Assembly: GCA_937958145.1 (NCBI GenBank)
Contig: CALGOE010000071.1
Span: 1 to 18,251 of the forward strand
Origin: an uncultured Desulfobacca sp.
Lineage (GTDB): Bacteria > Desulfobacterota > Desulfobaccia > Desulfobaccales > Desulfobaccaceae
Reading direction: 5' to 3'
DNA length: 18,251 bases
The position numbers and the translations under genes are program-made. Positions 1 through 7,863 of this stretch are shown here, piece after piece; position 1 is the stretch's first letter, and the number at the start of each line of letters is the position of its first letter. Under the pieces are notes generated by a model, which did no database searches, was not told the DNA's origin, and was given only the letters and a program-made list of their open reading frames with translations.

Positions 1-428
1 TTTTTCCGCCCCGTCCACAGCGGCACCCCCTGATCATCCCGGAGCTGCCAGGTCTGGTCGCCTTTCTTGACCCGGGCGGCGAAGATGACCACCCGCCCCT
101 GATCCATAATCTTGGCGCCGGTCACTTCCAGGCGATCCAGGATAGCCAACTTTATCCCCAGGTCAGCCACATACCAATTGGGTCCGAGAAAGACTTTGAC
201 TTTTCCCTGGGGAGTAGTCAAGGTGAGAAAGACCGGTTCGGGCAGGTTGGAGGCCGCGGCCGGATCGATGGCGGTGATCATGCCGGTGACCGTGACCACG
301 TCCTGGGGGTTATACTCAAAAGAGGAATGTTTCTGCACCGCCGGGGCGGCGTCGGTTGGCAGGAGGCCGAGGGCCAGAGGGAGAAAGAGGATGGTGCAGA
401 AAAAAACGCAGCGGCAAAGATTTCTCAT
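1..428 (-). CDS. Exported small OB-fold-like protein, 3' end outside window
   Basis: Reading the minus strand from an ATG at 428 gives 142 open codons that run off the left edge, so the C-terminus is missing. A second in-frame ATG lies directly upstream at 431; I chose 428 because the GAGG upstream is then about 5 nt away. Residues 1-24 form a signal peptide (positive start, hydrophobic core with LFLPLALGLL, then small residues) with no lipobox cysteine. The mature part is beta-rich (VVTVTGMITAID, VFLTLTTPQGKVKVFL, LEVTGAKI, VVIFAARV) and ends WQLRDDQGVPLW. This pattern suggests a small periplasmic OB-fold-type domain of unknown ligand. It is divergent from the xerD-like gene, with 114 bases between the two starts. 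I do not recognise a specific family; function is unassigned. Confidence 0.7.
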   Translation of the reverse strand, partial: MRNLCRCVFFCTILFLPLALGLLPTDAAPAVQKHSSFEYNPQDVVTVTGMITAIDPAAASNLPEPVFLTLTTPQGKVKVFLGPNWYVADLGIKLAILDRLEVTGAKIMDQGRVVIFAARVKKGDQTWQLRDDQGVPLWTGRK

Positions 429-474
429 CATAACCTCGGCAGATCGCGCCACCAGGGCGCTGGCGCTAGAGAAA

Positions 475-500
475 CAATATTCAGAAAAATATTGTATAAT
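475..500 (+). promoter_or_regulatory. Perfect -10 hexamer with adjoining inverted repeat, upstream of xerD
   Basis: TATAAT at 495-500 is a consensus -10 box for the plus-strand recombinase gene. No good -35 lies 16-18 bases upstream. Abutting it is a perfect inverted repeat, CAATATT (475-481) and AATATTG (488-494), separated by 6 bases. It occupies the -35/-10 spacer, where a dimeric repressor would block polymerase. The region is shared with the divergent exported-protein gene. The operator role is inferred from position and symmetry only. Confidence 0.4.
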
Positions 501-542
501 ACCCCCTGAAAAAAACAAGAATGATCAACCGGCAGCCACCCT

Positions 543-1430
543 ATGGATCAGGCCCTGGAGCAGTTTCTGCAGCATCTGGTGGTGGAGCGGGGGTTGGCGC
601 CCTTAACGGTGGCAGCCTACGCCCAGGATCTCACCGATTTGGCCAACTATTGCCATCAGTCCGGGAAGATCTCCTGGCAGGATATTGCCTTGGGGGATCT
701 CCAGGATTATCTGGCCCACCTGGAGCACCATGGCATCGGGCCCCGCAGCCGGGCCCGGAAACTCAGCGCCATCCGGCAGTTCTATCGCTTTTTGCTGCGG
801 GAAGGCCTCACCGACCACAATCCCCTGGAGTGGCTGGATGCCCCCAAACTCCCCAAGGGTTTGCCCAAGATTCTGGGGCTCGAGGAAGTGGAGCGGCTGT
901 TGGCGGCGCCGGATGCCACCACCCCTCTGGGGCAGCGGGATGACGCCATGCTGGAGGTCCTCTACGCCACGGGTCTGCGGGTTTCGGAGCTGGTGGGCCT
1001 GACCATCCCCCAGTTGGACCTGCGCCGGGGCGTGATCCGGGTGGTGGGCAAGGGTTCCAAGGAACGGCTGGTGCCCATGGTCTTCCGGGCCGTAGAGAAG
1101 GTGAACCTGTATCTGCAACACGTCCGGCCCCTGCTCTTGAAAGGTCAGAAAACCCAGGTTCTCTTTTTGAACCGACGGGGCAGGGGGCTGAGCCGCCAGG
1201 GGTTCTGGAAGATCATTAAGGGCTATGCCCGGCAGGTGGGCCTGCCGTTGGAGCTCAGTCCCCATACCCTGCGCCATTCCTTTGCCACCCACCTCCTCTG
1301 GCGGGGGGCGGACTTGCGGGCTCTGCAACTGCTCCTGGGCCACGCCGACATCTCCACGACCCAGATCTATACCCACCTGCACACCGCCCGGTTGCAGGAG
1401 ATTCACCGCCAGTCCCATCCCCGGGGCTGA
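543..1430 (+). CDS. xerD: Tyrosine recombinase XerD-type (dimer resolution)
   Basis: A 295-residue tyrosine recombinase, the usual length for XerC/XerD, which resolve chromosome dimers at dif during cell division. The N-terminal SAM-like core-binding domain (residues 1-100) contains ERGLAPLTVAAYAQDL. The C-terminal catalytic domain has the full active set: R146 (ATGLRVSEL), K170 (VGKGSKERL), H241 and R244 (HTLRHSFATHLL), H267 (LLGHADIS) and nucleophile Y276 (TTQIYTH). The ATG at 543 is used because it begins the conserved N-terminus, although no clear Shine-Dalgarno precedes it. No excisionase, att repeat or phage gene is nearby, so it looks like a housekeeping recombinase rather than an element integrase. 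XerC cannot be fully excluded without a tree. Confidence 0.88.
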   Translation: MDQALEQFLQHLVVERGLAPLTVAAYAQDLTDLANYCHQSGKISWQDIALGDLQDYLAHLEHHGIGPRSRARKLSAIRQFYRFLLREGLTDHNPLEWLDAPKLPKGLPKILGLEEVERLLAAPDATTPLGQRDDAMLEVLYATGLRVSELVGLTIPQLDLRRGVIRVVGKGSKERLVPMVFRAVEKVNLYLQHVRPLLLKGQKTQVLFLNRRGRGLSRQGFWKIIKGYARQVGLPLELSPHTLRHSFATHLLWRGADLRALQLLLGHADISTTQIYTHLHTARLQEIHRQSHPRG

Positions 1431-1444
1431 GGAGCGCCAGGAGG

Positions 1445-1471
1445 CCGGGGGATTTTTTACCCCCGCGGCCC
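1445..1471. terminator. GC-rich inverted repeat between convergent genes
   Basis: GGCCGGGGG (1445-1453 region) faces CCCCCGCGGCC (1460-1470 region) across an AT-rich loop, with a two-base bulge in one arm. It lies between the stop of the recombinase (1430) and the last codons and stop of the convergent methyltransferase (1457). There is no following T run on either strand, so an intrinsic terminator is only a possibility; it may simply be a convergent-transcript hairpin. Confidence 0.25.
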
Positions 1472-2140
1472 GTGCTCGGTTCCCCTCGCCCGCCCCGTGA
1501 CGCTTCGATCGTTTTTCTGACCCAGGAAGAGAAAATAATGCCAGAGGCCGCCGTAGGCCGGCCGGATTTCCCTGTGGCGGGTGGTAAAGGTGTTCTCTAG
1601 GACCGGCAGCAGGTGCCCGGCCACACGGACGTGGTTCAGGGCCATCCAGCGTCTGAAGAGGGAGAAGGGGGAGGTGTGGAAATCCACCACGGCCATGATG
1701 CCGGCCGGGGCCAAATCCGCCGCGGCCGCGGCGATGGCCTCCTCCCAGCCCGGGTTGAACATGGTCAGGGCATAGGAGAAGAGCAGCAGGTCAAAGGGAG
1801 GATCGGTCAAGAGGGGGTGGCTATAGGCCTGATGGCGCCAGGTCAGGGTCGGCCCTGCCCCGCCCACCTTGCGCCGGGCTTGCGCCAACATGGCTGCGCT
1901 CAGGTCCAAGCCGGTGAGTTTGGCCCCGGGCCAGAGCTGGCGCAGACGGAGCAGATTCTTGCCGGTACCGCAGCCTACCTCCAGGATGTTCCTGGGCTGG
2001 CCGTGGGCCTCGACCAATCGCAGGAGCCGCTCCCGACCGAACAGGAAACTCCAGCGGCTGGCGTCGTAAATGCGAGCGTGCAGCCGATAGTAGCGCTCCA
2101 GGGGGTGCACGGTCGTGGCGGTGGCAGCATCCCCGGACAT
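1457..2140 (-). CDS. btaB: BtaB-type SAM-dependent N-methyltransferase (betaine lipid)
   Basis: A 227-residue class I SAM methyltransferase. Motif I is ILEVGCGTG (52-60), the acidic ribose-binding residue is D79 (LTGLDLSAAML), and FSYALTMF (121-128) is the post-II segment typical of BtaB proteins. BtaB adds three methyl groups to diacylglyceryl-homoserine, giving diacylglyceryl-N,N,N-trimethylhomoserine (DGTS). Its ATG shares one base with the TGA of the upstream btaA (TGATG on the minus strand), so the two are translationally coupled. This coupling is the strongest reason for the BtaB assignment, as the methyltransferase fold alone is generic. The last 17 residues are polar and probably disordered. 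It acts at the cytoplasmic membrane with BtaA. Confidence 0.8.
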   Translation of the reverse strand: MSGDAATATTVHPLERYYRLHARIYDASRWSFLFGRERLLRLVEAHGQPRNILEVGCGTGKNLLRLRQLWPGAKLTGLDLSAAMLAQARRKVGGAGPTLTWRHQAYSHPLLTDPPFDLLLFSYALTMFNPGWEEAIAAAAADLAPAGIMAVVDFHTSPFSLFRRWMALNHVRVAGHLLPVLENTFTTRHREIRPAYGGLWHYFLFLGQKNDRSVTGRARGTEHGPRG

Positions 2141-3276
2141 CAGACCACCTCGGCCAGATGCAGGCTGGCGTAGGTGCCCACCCGATCCAGTTTATGCAGC
2201 GGTTCAGTCCGCTCCGGGAAGAAGCGCAGGCGGGCCAGGGCCTCGGCGGGCAGAAAACTCAGATCAAAGCCGGCCGAACGCATCAGAATCTTCGTGCCCG
2301 GGCGACTGTTGGCGAAAATGGCCTGCCACTCCTCGGCCAGGATCCGGGGCTGGTGCCAGGCCAGCCAATCCTGGTGATCCAAGAGCACGAAATGGGAATA
2401 GGGGCCGGGGTGACGGTGCAGAAATGCCGTCAAGGTGCAGGTATGAGCCGTTATCCGGTTGATCCCGCGCCGCAGCCGGTCAAAGTTTTCCGGCTTGAGG
2501 TAATGCGGGCAGCACTGCGGGGTATAGGCACCGGTGAGATAGACCCGCCAGAAGTAATTATCCCCGATGGGCAGTTCGGTCATGACCTGCCGCAGCTTGT
2601 CTCGGACAAAACCGTCCAGGCGGGTGGGATACTGCCTGTCCAAAAGCCGCACCTGGGCCCGGGGTACGCCGATCAGGGCCATGGCAACCGGCTGCCGCAG
2701 GAGCCAGGAAAGGGGGCGGGTAAAAATTCTTTTTTCCAGTTGGCGGTAATAGTGCTCCTGGGCCGCCAGGGTCGGGGCCTGCAACAGACCCTGGACCAGA
2801 CCTTGCGCCTGACCGTTGCCCAGCAAGAGGCGGACCAGGACCCAGGCAAAATCCCCTGCGGCGCCGTGCCAGTAAAACGAGCCGCGCCGGCCCCTGCCGT
2901 TGAAATAGCTGATATGGCGATCCCAAAAGGCCTGGGCCGGCGGGGATAAGGCGTCTCGCAGGCTCTGATAAATTTCCCCATAGGCCGCGCTCTGGCCCTG
3001 GCCAAAAAAGGCGAAGAGATCGGCAAAATCCCGGCGGGCCAGAAAAGCCAGTTTCAATTCCAGCAGGGCATTCTGCCGATAGTTGACGTCCACGGCCCGG
3101 ATGGCCCGGGGACCGTCCAGGAGGTAATCCAGGACATTGCAGCCGGCGCTGGTGATAACGACCACCTCGCTGTCGCCGTCAAGTTCCAGGAGCTGGCGGT
3201 CCAGCCGCGGGTCTTCCCAACAGGCGTTATAGATGAGGCGATTGCCGTGAATCAGTTGGAAAAAGAGGTTGATCAT
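2140..3276 (-). CDS. btaA: BtaA: SAM:diacylglycerol 3-amino-3-carboxypropyltransferase
   Basis: A 378-residue member of the DUF3419/BtaA family, slightly shorter than the Rhodobacter enzyme as I remember it (about 410). It transfers the aminocarboxypropyl group of SAM, not the methyl, to the hydroxyl of diacylglycerol, making diacylglyceryl-homoserine, the first step of DGTS synthesis. Family hallmarks seen are LIYNACWEDPRLD (14-26), the SAM-site loop VVITSAGCNVLDYLL (39-53), AVDVNYRQNALLELKL (61-76), FVLLDHQDWL (296-305) and the C-terminal RVGTYASLH (365-373). The ATG at 3276 sits immediately before the conserved N-terminus; no strong ribosome-binding site is visible. It follows metK by 67 bases and overlaps btaB by one base, so SAM supply, head-group transfer and N-methylation appear to be one transcription unit. 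Confidence 0.87.
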   Translation of the reverse strand: MINLFFQLIHGNRLIYNACWEDPRLDRQLLELDGDSEVVVITSAGCNVLDYLLDGPRAIRAVDVNYRQNALLELKLAFLARRDFADLFAFFGQGQSAAYGEIYQSLRDALSPPAQAFWDRHISYFNGRGRRGSFYWHGAAGDFAWVLVRLLLGNGQAQGLVQGLLQAPTLAAQEHYYRQLEKRIFTRPLSWLLRQPVAMALIGVPRAQVRLLDRQYPTRLDGFVRDKLRQVMTELPIGDNYFWRVYLTGAYTPQCCPHYLKPENFDRLRRGINRITAHTCTLTAFLHRHPGPYSHFVLLDHQDWLAWHQPRILAEEWQAIFANSRPGTKILMRSAGFDLSFLPAEALARLRFFPERTEPLHKLDRVGTYASLHLAEVV

Positions 3277-3343
3277 AATGTCGGCCGCAGCCCTGCCCTC
3301 GAGGCGGTTGGGTGGGAATCTCCATCAGGCTCCAGAAAAGACA

Positions 3344-4555
3344 TCAACCCTGCCCGCGGCCGGCCTCCGCGGCCAAAAGTTGGGCTTTGTCGGTGGCCTC
3401 CCAGGGCAGATCCAGATCCTGCCGCCCCACATGGCCGTAGGCGGCCAGTTTGCGATAAAAGCCGCTGGGCCGCATGGCCGGCAGGAAACGCAGATTAAAA
3501 TCCCGCAGGATGCCGGCCAGACGGAATTCAAAGTGTTTTTCCAGGAGCTTGGCGATCTTGCTGTCCGGGATCTTCCCCGAGGCAAAGGTCTCCACCTGGA
3601 TACTCACCGGCCGGGAGCGGCCGATGGAATAGCTCAGTTGGACCTCGCACTCCTGGGCCAGGCCGGCGGCGACGATGTTCTTGGCCGCGTAGCGGGCCGC
3701 ATAAGCGCCCACCCGATCAATGCGCAGCGGATCTTTGCCGCTCAGCGCCGCGCCGCTCTGGCGGGAATATTCCCCGTAGGTATCAATGGCGTTTTTGCGG
3801 CCGGTGAGGCCGGAGTGGACCGCCGGCCCTCCGACCATGATGTGATCTACGGGGTTGACGTAGATTTTGGTGCGGGCATCCGGCCGGATGGCCTCTTCGG
3901 CAAAGGCCACGTCGATGACCTGCTGCCGGATGTCGTCGGCCAACCGGGCCGCCGGCACCGTGGCCGGCCGACTTTGACTGGCGATCACCGTTATGCTGTG
4001 GATGCGCACCGGCCGCCGGTCTTTAAACTCCACCCCGACCTGGGTGGCGGCATCCGGCGACAGATAGGGGATGATCTTGCGGCGTTTGGCCTGGATGATC
4101 CTTTTGGTCAATTTATGGGCCAGGTAAATGGGCAGGGGCATCAGGGCCGGAGTCTGGTCGCAGGCAAAGCCGAAAACCGTCACCTGATGGCGGCCGGGCA
4201 GTCTTTCGATCTCTTCGTCGGACATCTCCTTTTCCCGGAACATGGTCAGTGCGTCCGGAGGAAATTCCGTCAGACTGGTAAGCACCGCACAGGAATTGGC
4301 GTCAAAATCCTCTTCCACATAGCCCACCTGGTTGAGGACCTTCCTGGCCACATAGGGGATATCCACCTTGGCCTGGGCCAGGAAGCGGGCCGACACAAAG
4401 AGAATGGAGGTGGAGACGGCGCATTCGGCCCGGATGCGCGCATAGGGGTCCTGTTCCAGAAAGGCATCGACGATGGCATCGCTGATCTGATCGCACAGTT
4501 TGTCCGGATGGCCTTCGGTCACGGACATGGACGTGAACATGAAATCTTTTTTCAT
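3344..4555 (-). CDS. metK: Divergent S-adenosylmethionine synthetase (MetK family)
   Basis: 403 residues from the ATG at 4555 (preceded by GGGTGAAGGG), a normal MetK length; an in-frame ATG further upstream gives an unconserved extension. It should make SAM from methionine and ATP. Retained landmarks: GHPDKLCDQISDAI (15-28), E44, FDANSCAVL (84-92), FGFACDQTPALMPLP (128-142), GLTGRK (249-254), SGKDP (272-276) and D280. Compared with E. coli MetK as I remember it, several active-site positions differ. The GAGDQG loop is LPGRHQV (H123 at the D118 position), A170 replaces K165, H247 replaces D238, and the Q98 position is hydrophobic. It therefore belongs to an atypical MetK branch. It may be the cell's only SAM synthetase or a paralogue serving the BtaA/BtaB genes downstream. 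Activity is inferred. Confidence 0.8.
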   Translation of the reverse strand: MKKDFMFTSMSVTEGHPDKLCDQISDAIVDAFLEQDPYARIRAECAVSTSILFVSARFLAQAKVDIPYVARKVLNQVGYVEEDFDANSCAVLTSLTEFPPDALTMFREKEMSDEEIERLPGRHQVTVFGFACDQTPALMPLPIYLAHKLTKRIIQAKRRKIIPYLSPDAATQVGVEFKDRRPVRIHSITVIASQSRPATVPAARLADDIRQQVIDVAFAEEAIRPDARTKIYVNPVDHIMVGGPAVHSGLTGRKNAIDTYGEYSRQSGAALSGKDPLRIDRVGAYAARYAAKNIVAAGLAQECEVQLSYSIGRSRPVSIQVETFASGKIPDSKIAKLLEKHFEFRLAGILRDFNLRFLPAMRPSGFYRKLAAYGHVGRQDLDLPWEATDKAQLLAAEAGRGQG

Positions 4556-4668
4556 ACCCTTCACCCGCCTGGACGTGGCGCTGTTTTTATGGTTACCACT
4601 TACCTCCCGCACTCTTCACTCTCCAGGACACATTCTGCCCTGAGCCGAGAGAAAAAGGCAAGATGAAA
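4556..4668 (-). other. Leader between ATPase stop and metK
   Basis: 113 bases separate the ATPase stop from metK. I see no intrinsic terminator. Only a weak promoter-like pair is visible on the minus strand, TTGCCT followed about 17-18 bases later by CAGAAT. I looked for SAM-I, SAM-II and SAH riboswitch signatures and saw none. A pseudo-palindrome TGGTTACCA lies near 4591-4599. Read-through from the ATPase gene into metK is therefore plausible but unproven. Confidence 0.3.
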
Positions 4669-7600
4669 TTAAGCGGCTGCGAACTGCGCCTGGTCGAAGG
4701 CCGTTGGTTTGGCCGGCCGGGCTGCGGCCGGTTTGGTCATCTCATTCATGACGAGGGTGAGCAGCGATGTGCCGGCAATGACCGCCGCATCAAGTATGCT
4801 GATGGGGGTCATGCCCAAGATGGTCCGCAAGCCGGGTATCAGCAGGGCGCCTATCTGCAGGGCGATGGAGCCGGCCACGGCCAGGGACAGGAACGGGTTG
4901 GCCGGCAGCCCGCCGGAAAAAATCCACTGACGGTCCGAGCGGCAACTCAGGGTATGGAGGAGTTGGCTGATGGTCAGGGTGTTAAACGCCAGCGTTCCCG
5001 CCCGGGGGCCGAGGCCGTAGCGCATGATACCATACCCATAGGCGCCCAGCGTGGCCGCGGTCAAGGTTGCCCCTTCCTGGGCGATGCGCCAGTATTCTGC
5101 CGGAGTAAAGATCGGTTCGGCAGCCGGTCGCGGTGGCCGGTCCAACACATCCGGTTCCGGTGGTTCCTGGGTCAATGCCAGACCCGGGAAGATGTCGGAG
5201 ACCAGGTTGATCCAGAGCAATTGCATGGTGGTCAGAGGGGAGCCCAGGCCGGCGGCCAAAGCGACAAACGTCACGCCGATTTCGCTGACGTTGGAGGAGA
5301 TGAAAAAATGCACCGCCTTTTTGATATTGCTGTAGGTGGTGCGGCCGTCTTTGATGGCGATGATCAGGTCCCCCATATTGTCTTTTGTCAAGACCACATC
5401 GGCCACTTCCCGGGCGATATCCGTCCCCGACTCGCCCATGGCGATGCCTACTTCCGCTGCCTTCAGGGCCGGGCCGTCGTTGATGCCGTCCCCGGTCATG
5501 CCCACTACCCGACCGGCTCCCTGGAGCGCCTGGACAATCTGCAGTTTATGGGCCGGACTGACCCGGGCGAAGATGTGCACCCGTTGGGCCAGAGCCGTAA
5601 TGGTATCATGATCCAGGTTTTCCAGATGGGTGGAGTCCAGGATTTCCAACGGTCGGCCTTCGCTCAGATTCAATTCTTTGCCGATGGCATAGGCCGTGGC
5701 GCTCTGGTCCCCGGTGATCATGATGGTCTGAATCCCGGCCCGGTGGAAATCCTGGATCATCTGGCGCACTCCGGCCCGGATGGGATCGGCCATGCCGGTC
5801 AGGCCCAGCCAGGTAAACCCCCGGCCGGCCTGGTCGGAGCCATTGTCCGCCAGTTCATCGGGTCCGTTGATGGCGTAGGCGACCCCCAGGACCCGCAGGG
5901 CATCCCCGGCCATCCGATCGTTTTCCATTTCGATGGCCAACCGGTCGCGCACATTGAGGGGCAGCCTCTGGCCGTCCTGCAGGTGCCAATCGCACATGGT
6001 GAGGACATCCAGGGGGCTCCCTTTCAAGGCCAACAGCAGGGCGCCATCGGCCAGTTCATGATAGGAAGTCATAAACGGCCGCTGTTCGGAGCGGTGAATA
6101 AGGCGCCGCCGGGGCATGGCTTGCTGCAGGGCCGCCACATCCACGCCATAGTTCAGGGCCAGCTGCACCAAAGCCTTTTCCGTGGCCGAGCCGCTGAGAA
6201 CCAAGCGGCCCTGGTGTTCCTGAATTTCCGTTTCATTGCAGAGGGCGGCGGCTTTTAACAGCCAGGGCAGTTCATGCTCGCCGCCAGCGGCGATGAGGTC
6301 GGCAAATTCGTCCAATTCGCCCTGGGTGACCGACAACCGGCGCATGCCGACAAAGAGCTGGACGACCGTCATCTCGTTTTTGGTGATGGTGCCGGTCTTG
6401 TCCATGCAAATGGTCTGCAGGCAGCCCAGGGTTTCCACGGCTTCCAGACGGCGGATGAGGACCTGGTGCTGCTCCATTTTTTTGACTCCCAGGGCCAGAG
6501 TGGTGGTGGCCACCGTCGGCAGTCCTTCCGGCACTGCCGCCGCGGCCAGAGAGACGGCGGTATGGAGCATCTGGAGAAAGGCAAAGCCCCGGAGCAGACC
6601 GACCCCAAAGACCAGCCCGCAGACACCGCAGCCCAGGAGCACCAGTTCGTTGCCGACCCGGTCCAATTGCTGCTCCAGGGGCGTGACGGGAGTCTCAGCG
6701 CCCTCCACCATGGCCTGCAGGCGGCCCAGTTCCGTGAAGGGCCCGGTGGCCACCACTACGCCGAAGCCCTGTCCCCCGGTCACCATGGTGCCCCGATAGA
6801 TCATATTGACCCGATCGGCCAGGGGAACATTGGCTTCGGGCAAGGTTCGGGTCTCCTTGCTGACGGGCAGGCTCTCCCCCGTGAGGGCGGCCTCGTCGAC
6901 GCTGAGACGGTCGGCGACAATGAGCCGGCAGTCGGCGGCCACATACGTACCCGGTTTCAGGGCCAGCAGATCGCCCGGGACTACGTCTTCCACGTCGATT
7001 TCCTGCAGTAGTCCCTCCCGGACCACAGCGGCCGTGGGTTTGACCAGATTTTTGAGGGAGCGGATGGTGGTCTCGGCGTCGCTTTCGGTCTTGTAGGCCA
7101 GATAGGCGTTGGCCACCACCACCCCCAGGATCAGGACCGCGTCCAGGACGCCGCCGGTCAGGACCGAGATGCCGGCAGCCCCTCCCAGGAGGGCCACCGG
7201 CAGGGATTTGAACTGTTCCAAAAACATTTCCCATTGGGAGCGGACCTGGGTCTCGGGAAAGGCATTGGGCCCGTAGCGCTGACGGCTTGCGGCCGCGGCT
7301 GCAGTGCTTAAACCTGCTGTGGGTGAGGTTCCCCAGGCATTGAGGACCGCCTCGGTCGCCAAGGCATGCCAAGGTTGGCACGGTTGGGCCTCATGGGCCA
7401 GAGCCGATCGGCGGGGGGGAGGACAGTCAGGTCCCGCCTCGGCTTTGGCCGCGGCAGTACCCGGCCCTGGGCGCGGCTGTGGGGTCGGGGTTGTTTCCCT
7501 GGCCCCGTGAAATTCTGCCACCAATTGGGCCAACCAGCGACTGATGGTCTCCGGCGCCACCCCGGCCTCGTACTGAACCAGGGCGTTGCCGGTCAGCGTA

Positions 7601-7743
7601 CTGGCCGACACCGCCTTGATGCCGTTGCCGTTGGATCGGGCTGCCTGCCGCTCCAGGAAATGCTTGAGGGCCTCAGAACGGTACAGGCCCTCAATCTTGA
7701 ACCGGGCCCGCCCCTCTACCGCTGTATGGATTGCTTGTATCAT
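4669..7743 (-). CDS. P2-type cation-transporting ATPase with N-terminal Cys-less HMA-like domain
   Basis: 1024 residues. Residues 5-76 are an HMA_2-like domain (EGRARFKI ... GIKAVSASTLTGNALVQYE) without CxxC. A Pro/Ala-rich linker (82-115) and a cation-ATPase N-domain (125-175) follow. Catalytic motifs are complete: TGES (288-291), PEGLP (405-409), DKTGT with phosphorylated D448, KGSP (574-577), TGDQ (677-680) and GDGINDGPA (751-759). Ion-site residues match SERCA-type pumps: the Glu of PEGLP, N818 and E821 in SSNVSE, and N846, S849 and D850 in LLWINLVSD. These argue for Ca2+, or possibly Mn2+, rather than a P1B heavy-metal pump, which would have CPC or SPC. Ten or so membrane segments are expected. 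The start at 7743 gives the conserved domain but has only a weak ribosome-binding site. It sits between a lipid-coat-like protein and metK-btaAB, which suggests a specialised membrane. Substrate is inferred. Confidence 0.87.
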   Translation of the reverse strand: MIQAIHTAVEGRARFKIEGLYRSEALKHFLERQAARSNGNGIKAVSASTLTGNALVQYEAGVAPETISRWLAQLVAEFHGARETTPTPQPRPGPGTAAAKAEAGPDCPPPRRSALAHEAQPCQPWHALATEAVLNAWGTSPTAGLSTAAAAASRQRYGPNAFPETQVRSQWEMFLEQFKSLPVALLGGAAGISVLTGGVLDAVLILGVVVANAYLAYKTESDAETTIRSLKNLVKPTAAVVREGLLQEIDVEDVVPGDLLALKPGTYVAADCRLIVADRLSVDEAALTGESLPVSKETRTLPEANVPLADRVNMIYRGTMVTGGQGFGVVVATGPFTELGRLQAMVEGAETPVTPLEQQLDRVGNELVLLGCGVCGLVFGVGLLRGFAFLQMLHTAVSLAAAAVPEGLPTVATTTLALGVKKMEQHQVLIRRLEAVETLGCLQTICMDKTGTITKNEMTVVQLFVGMRRLSVTQGELDEFADLIAAGGEHELPWLLKAAALCNETEIQEHQGRLVLSGSATEKALVQLALNYGVDVAALQQAMPRRRLIHRSEQRPFMTSYHELADGALLLALKGSPLDVLTMCDWHLQDGQRLPLNVRDRLAIEMENDRMAGDALRVLGVAYAINGPDELADNGSDQAGRGFTWLGLTGMADPIRAGVRQMIQDFHRAGIQTIMITGDQSATAYAIGKELNLSEGRPLEILDSTHLENLDHDTITALAQRVHIFARVSPAHKLQIVQALQGAGRVVGMTGDGINDGPALKAAEVGIAMGESGTDIAREVADVVLTKDNMGDLIIAIKDGRTTYSNIKKAVHFFISSNVSEIGVTFVALAAGLGSPLTTMQLLWINLVSDIFPGLALTQEPPEPDVLDRPPRPAAEPIFTPAEYWRIAQEGATLTAATLGAYGYGIMRYGLGPRAGTLAFNTLTISQLLHTLSCRSDRQWIFSGGLPANPFLSLAVAGSIALQIGALLIPGLRTILGMTPISILDAAVIAGTSLLTLVMNEMTKPAAARPAKPTAFDQAQFAAA

Positions 7744-7781
7744 GCCAATGGAATGTGGCCGGAGCCTCGCTTCTCACCACC

Positions 7782-7807
7782 GCCCCCTCGTGCTCCGGGC
7801 TGGGGGC
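7782..7807. other. Hairpin in leader of the ATPase gene
   Basis: GCCCCC (7782-7787) and GGGGGC (7802-7807) form a perfect 6-bp stem with a 14-base loop, within the 120 bases between the repeat-protein stop and the ATPase start. It could tune expression or mRNA stability between the two cistrons. There is no T run after it on the minus strand, so it is not an obvious terminator. Confidence 0.25.
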
Positions 7808-7863
7808 CGTGCGTTGGAAAAAAGAAAAGGTCATTAAGAAGTCTGTGCCGCCTTGCCCGCTCG

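Noticed and set aside
543..1430. Tyrosine recombinase as integrase of a mobile element
   Set aside because: Length and motifs fit XerC/XerD. There is no excisionase, no flanking direct repeat, no tRNA target and no phage or transfer gene nearby.
3269..4666. 465-codon plus-strand open frame opposite metK
   Set aside because: It lies antisense to a protein with clear MetK motifs. Its translation is Gly/His/Gln-rich with no family features, typical of a shadow frame in GC-rich DNA.
4556..4668. SAM or SAH riboswitch upstream of metK
   Set aside because: The 113-base leader lacks the conserved cores and paired arms I know for SAM-I, SAM-II and SAH classes. A covariance-model search would settle it.
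4663..6258. 531-codon plus-strand open frame opposite the ATPase
   Set aside because: Antisense to intact P-type ATPase motifs, low-complexity composition, no recognisable domain.
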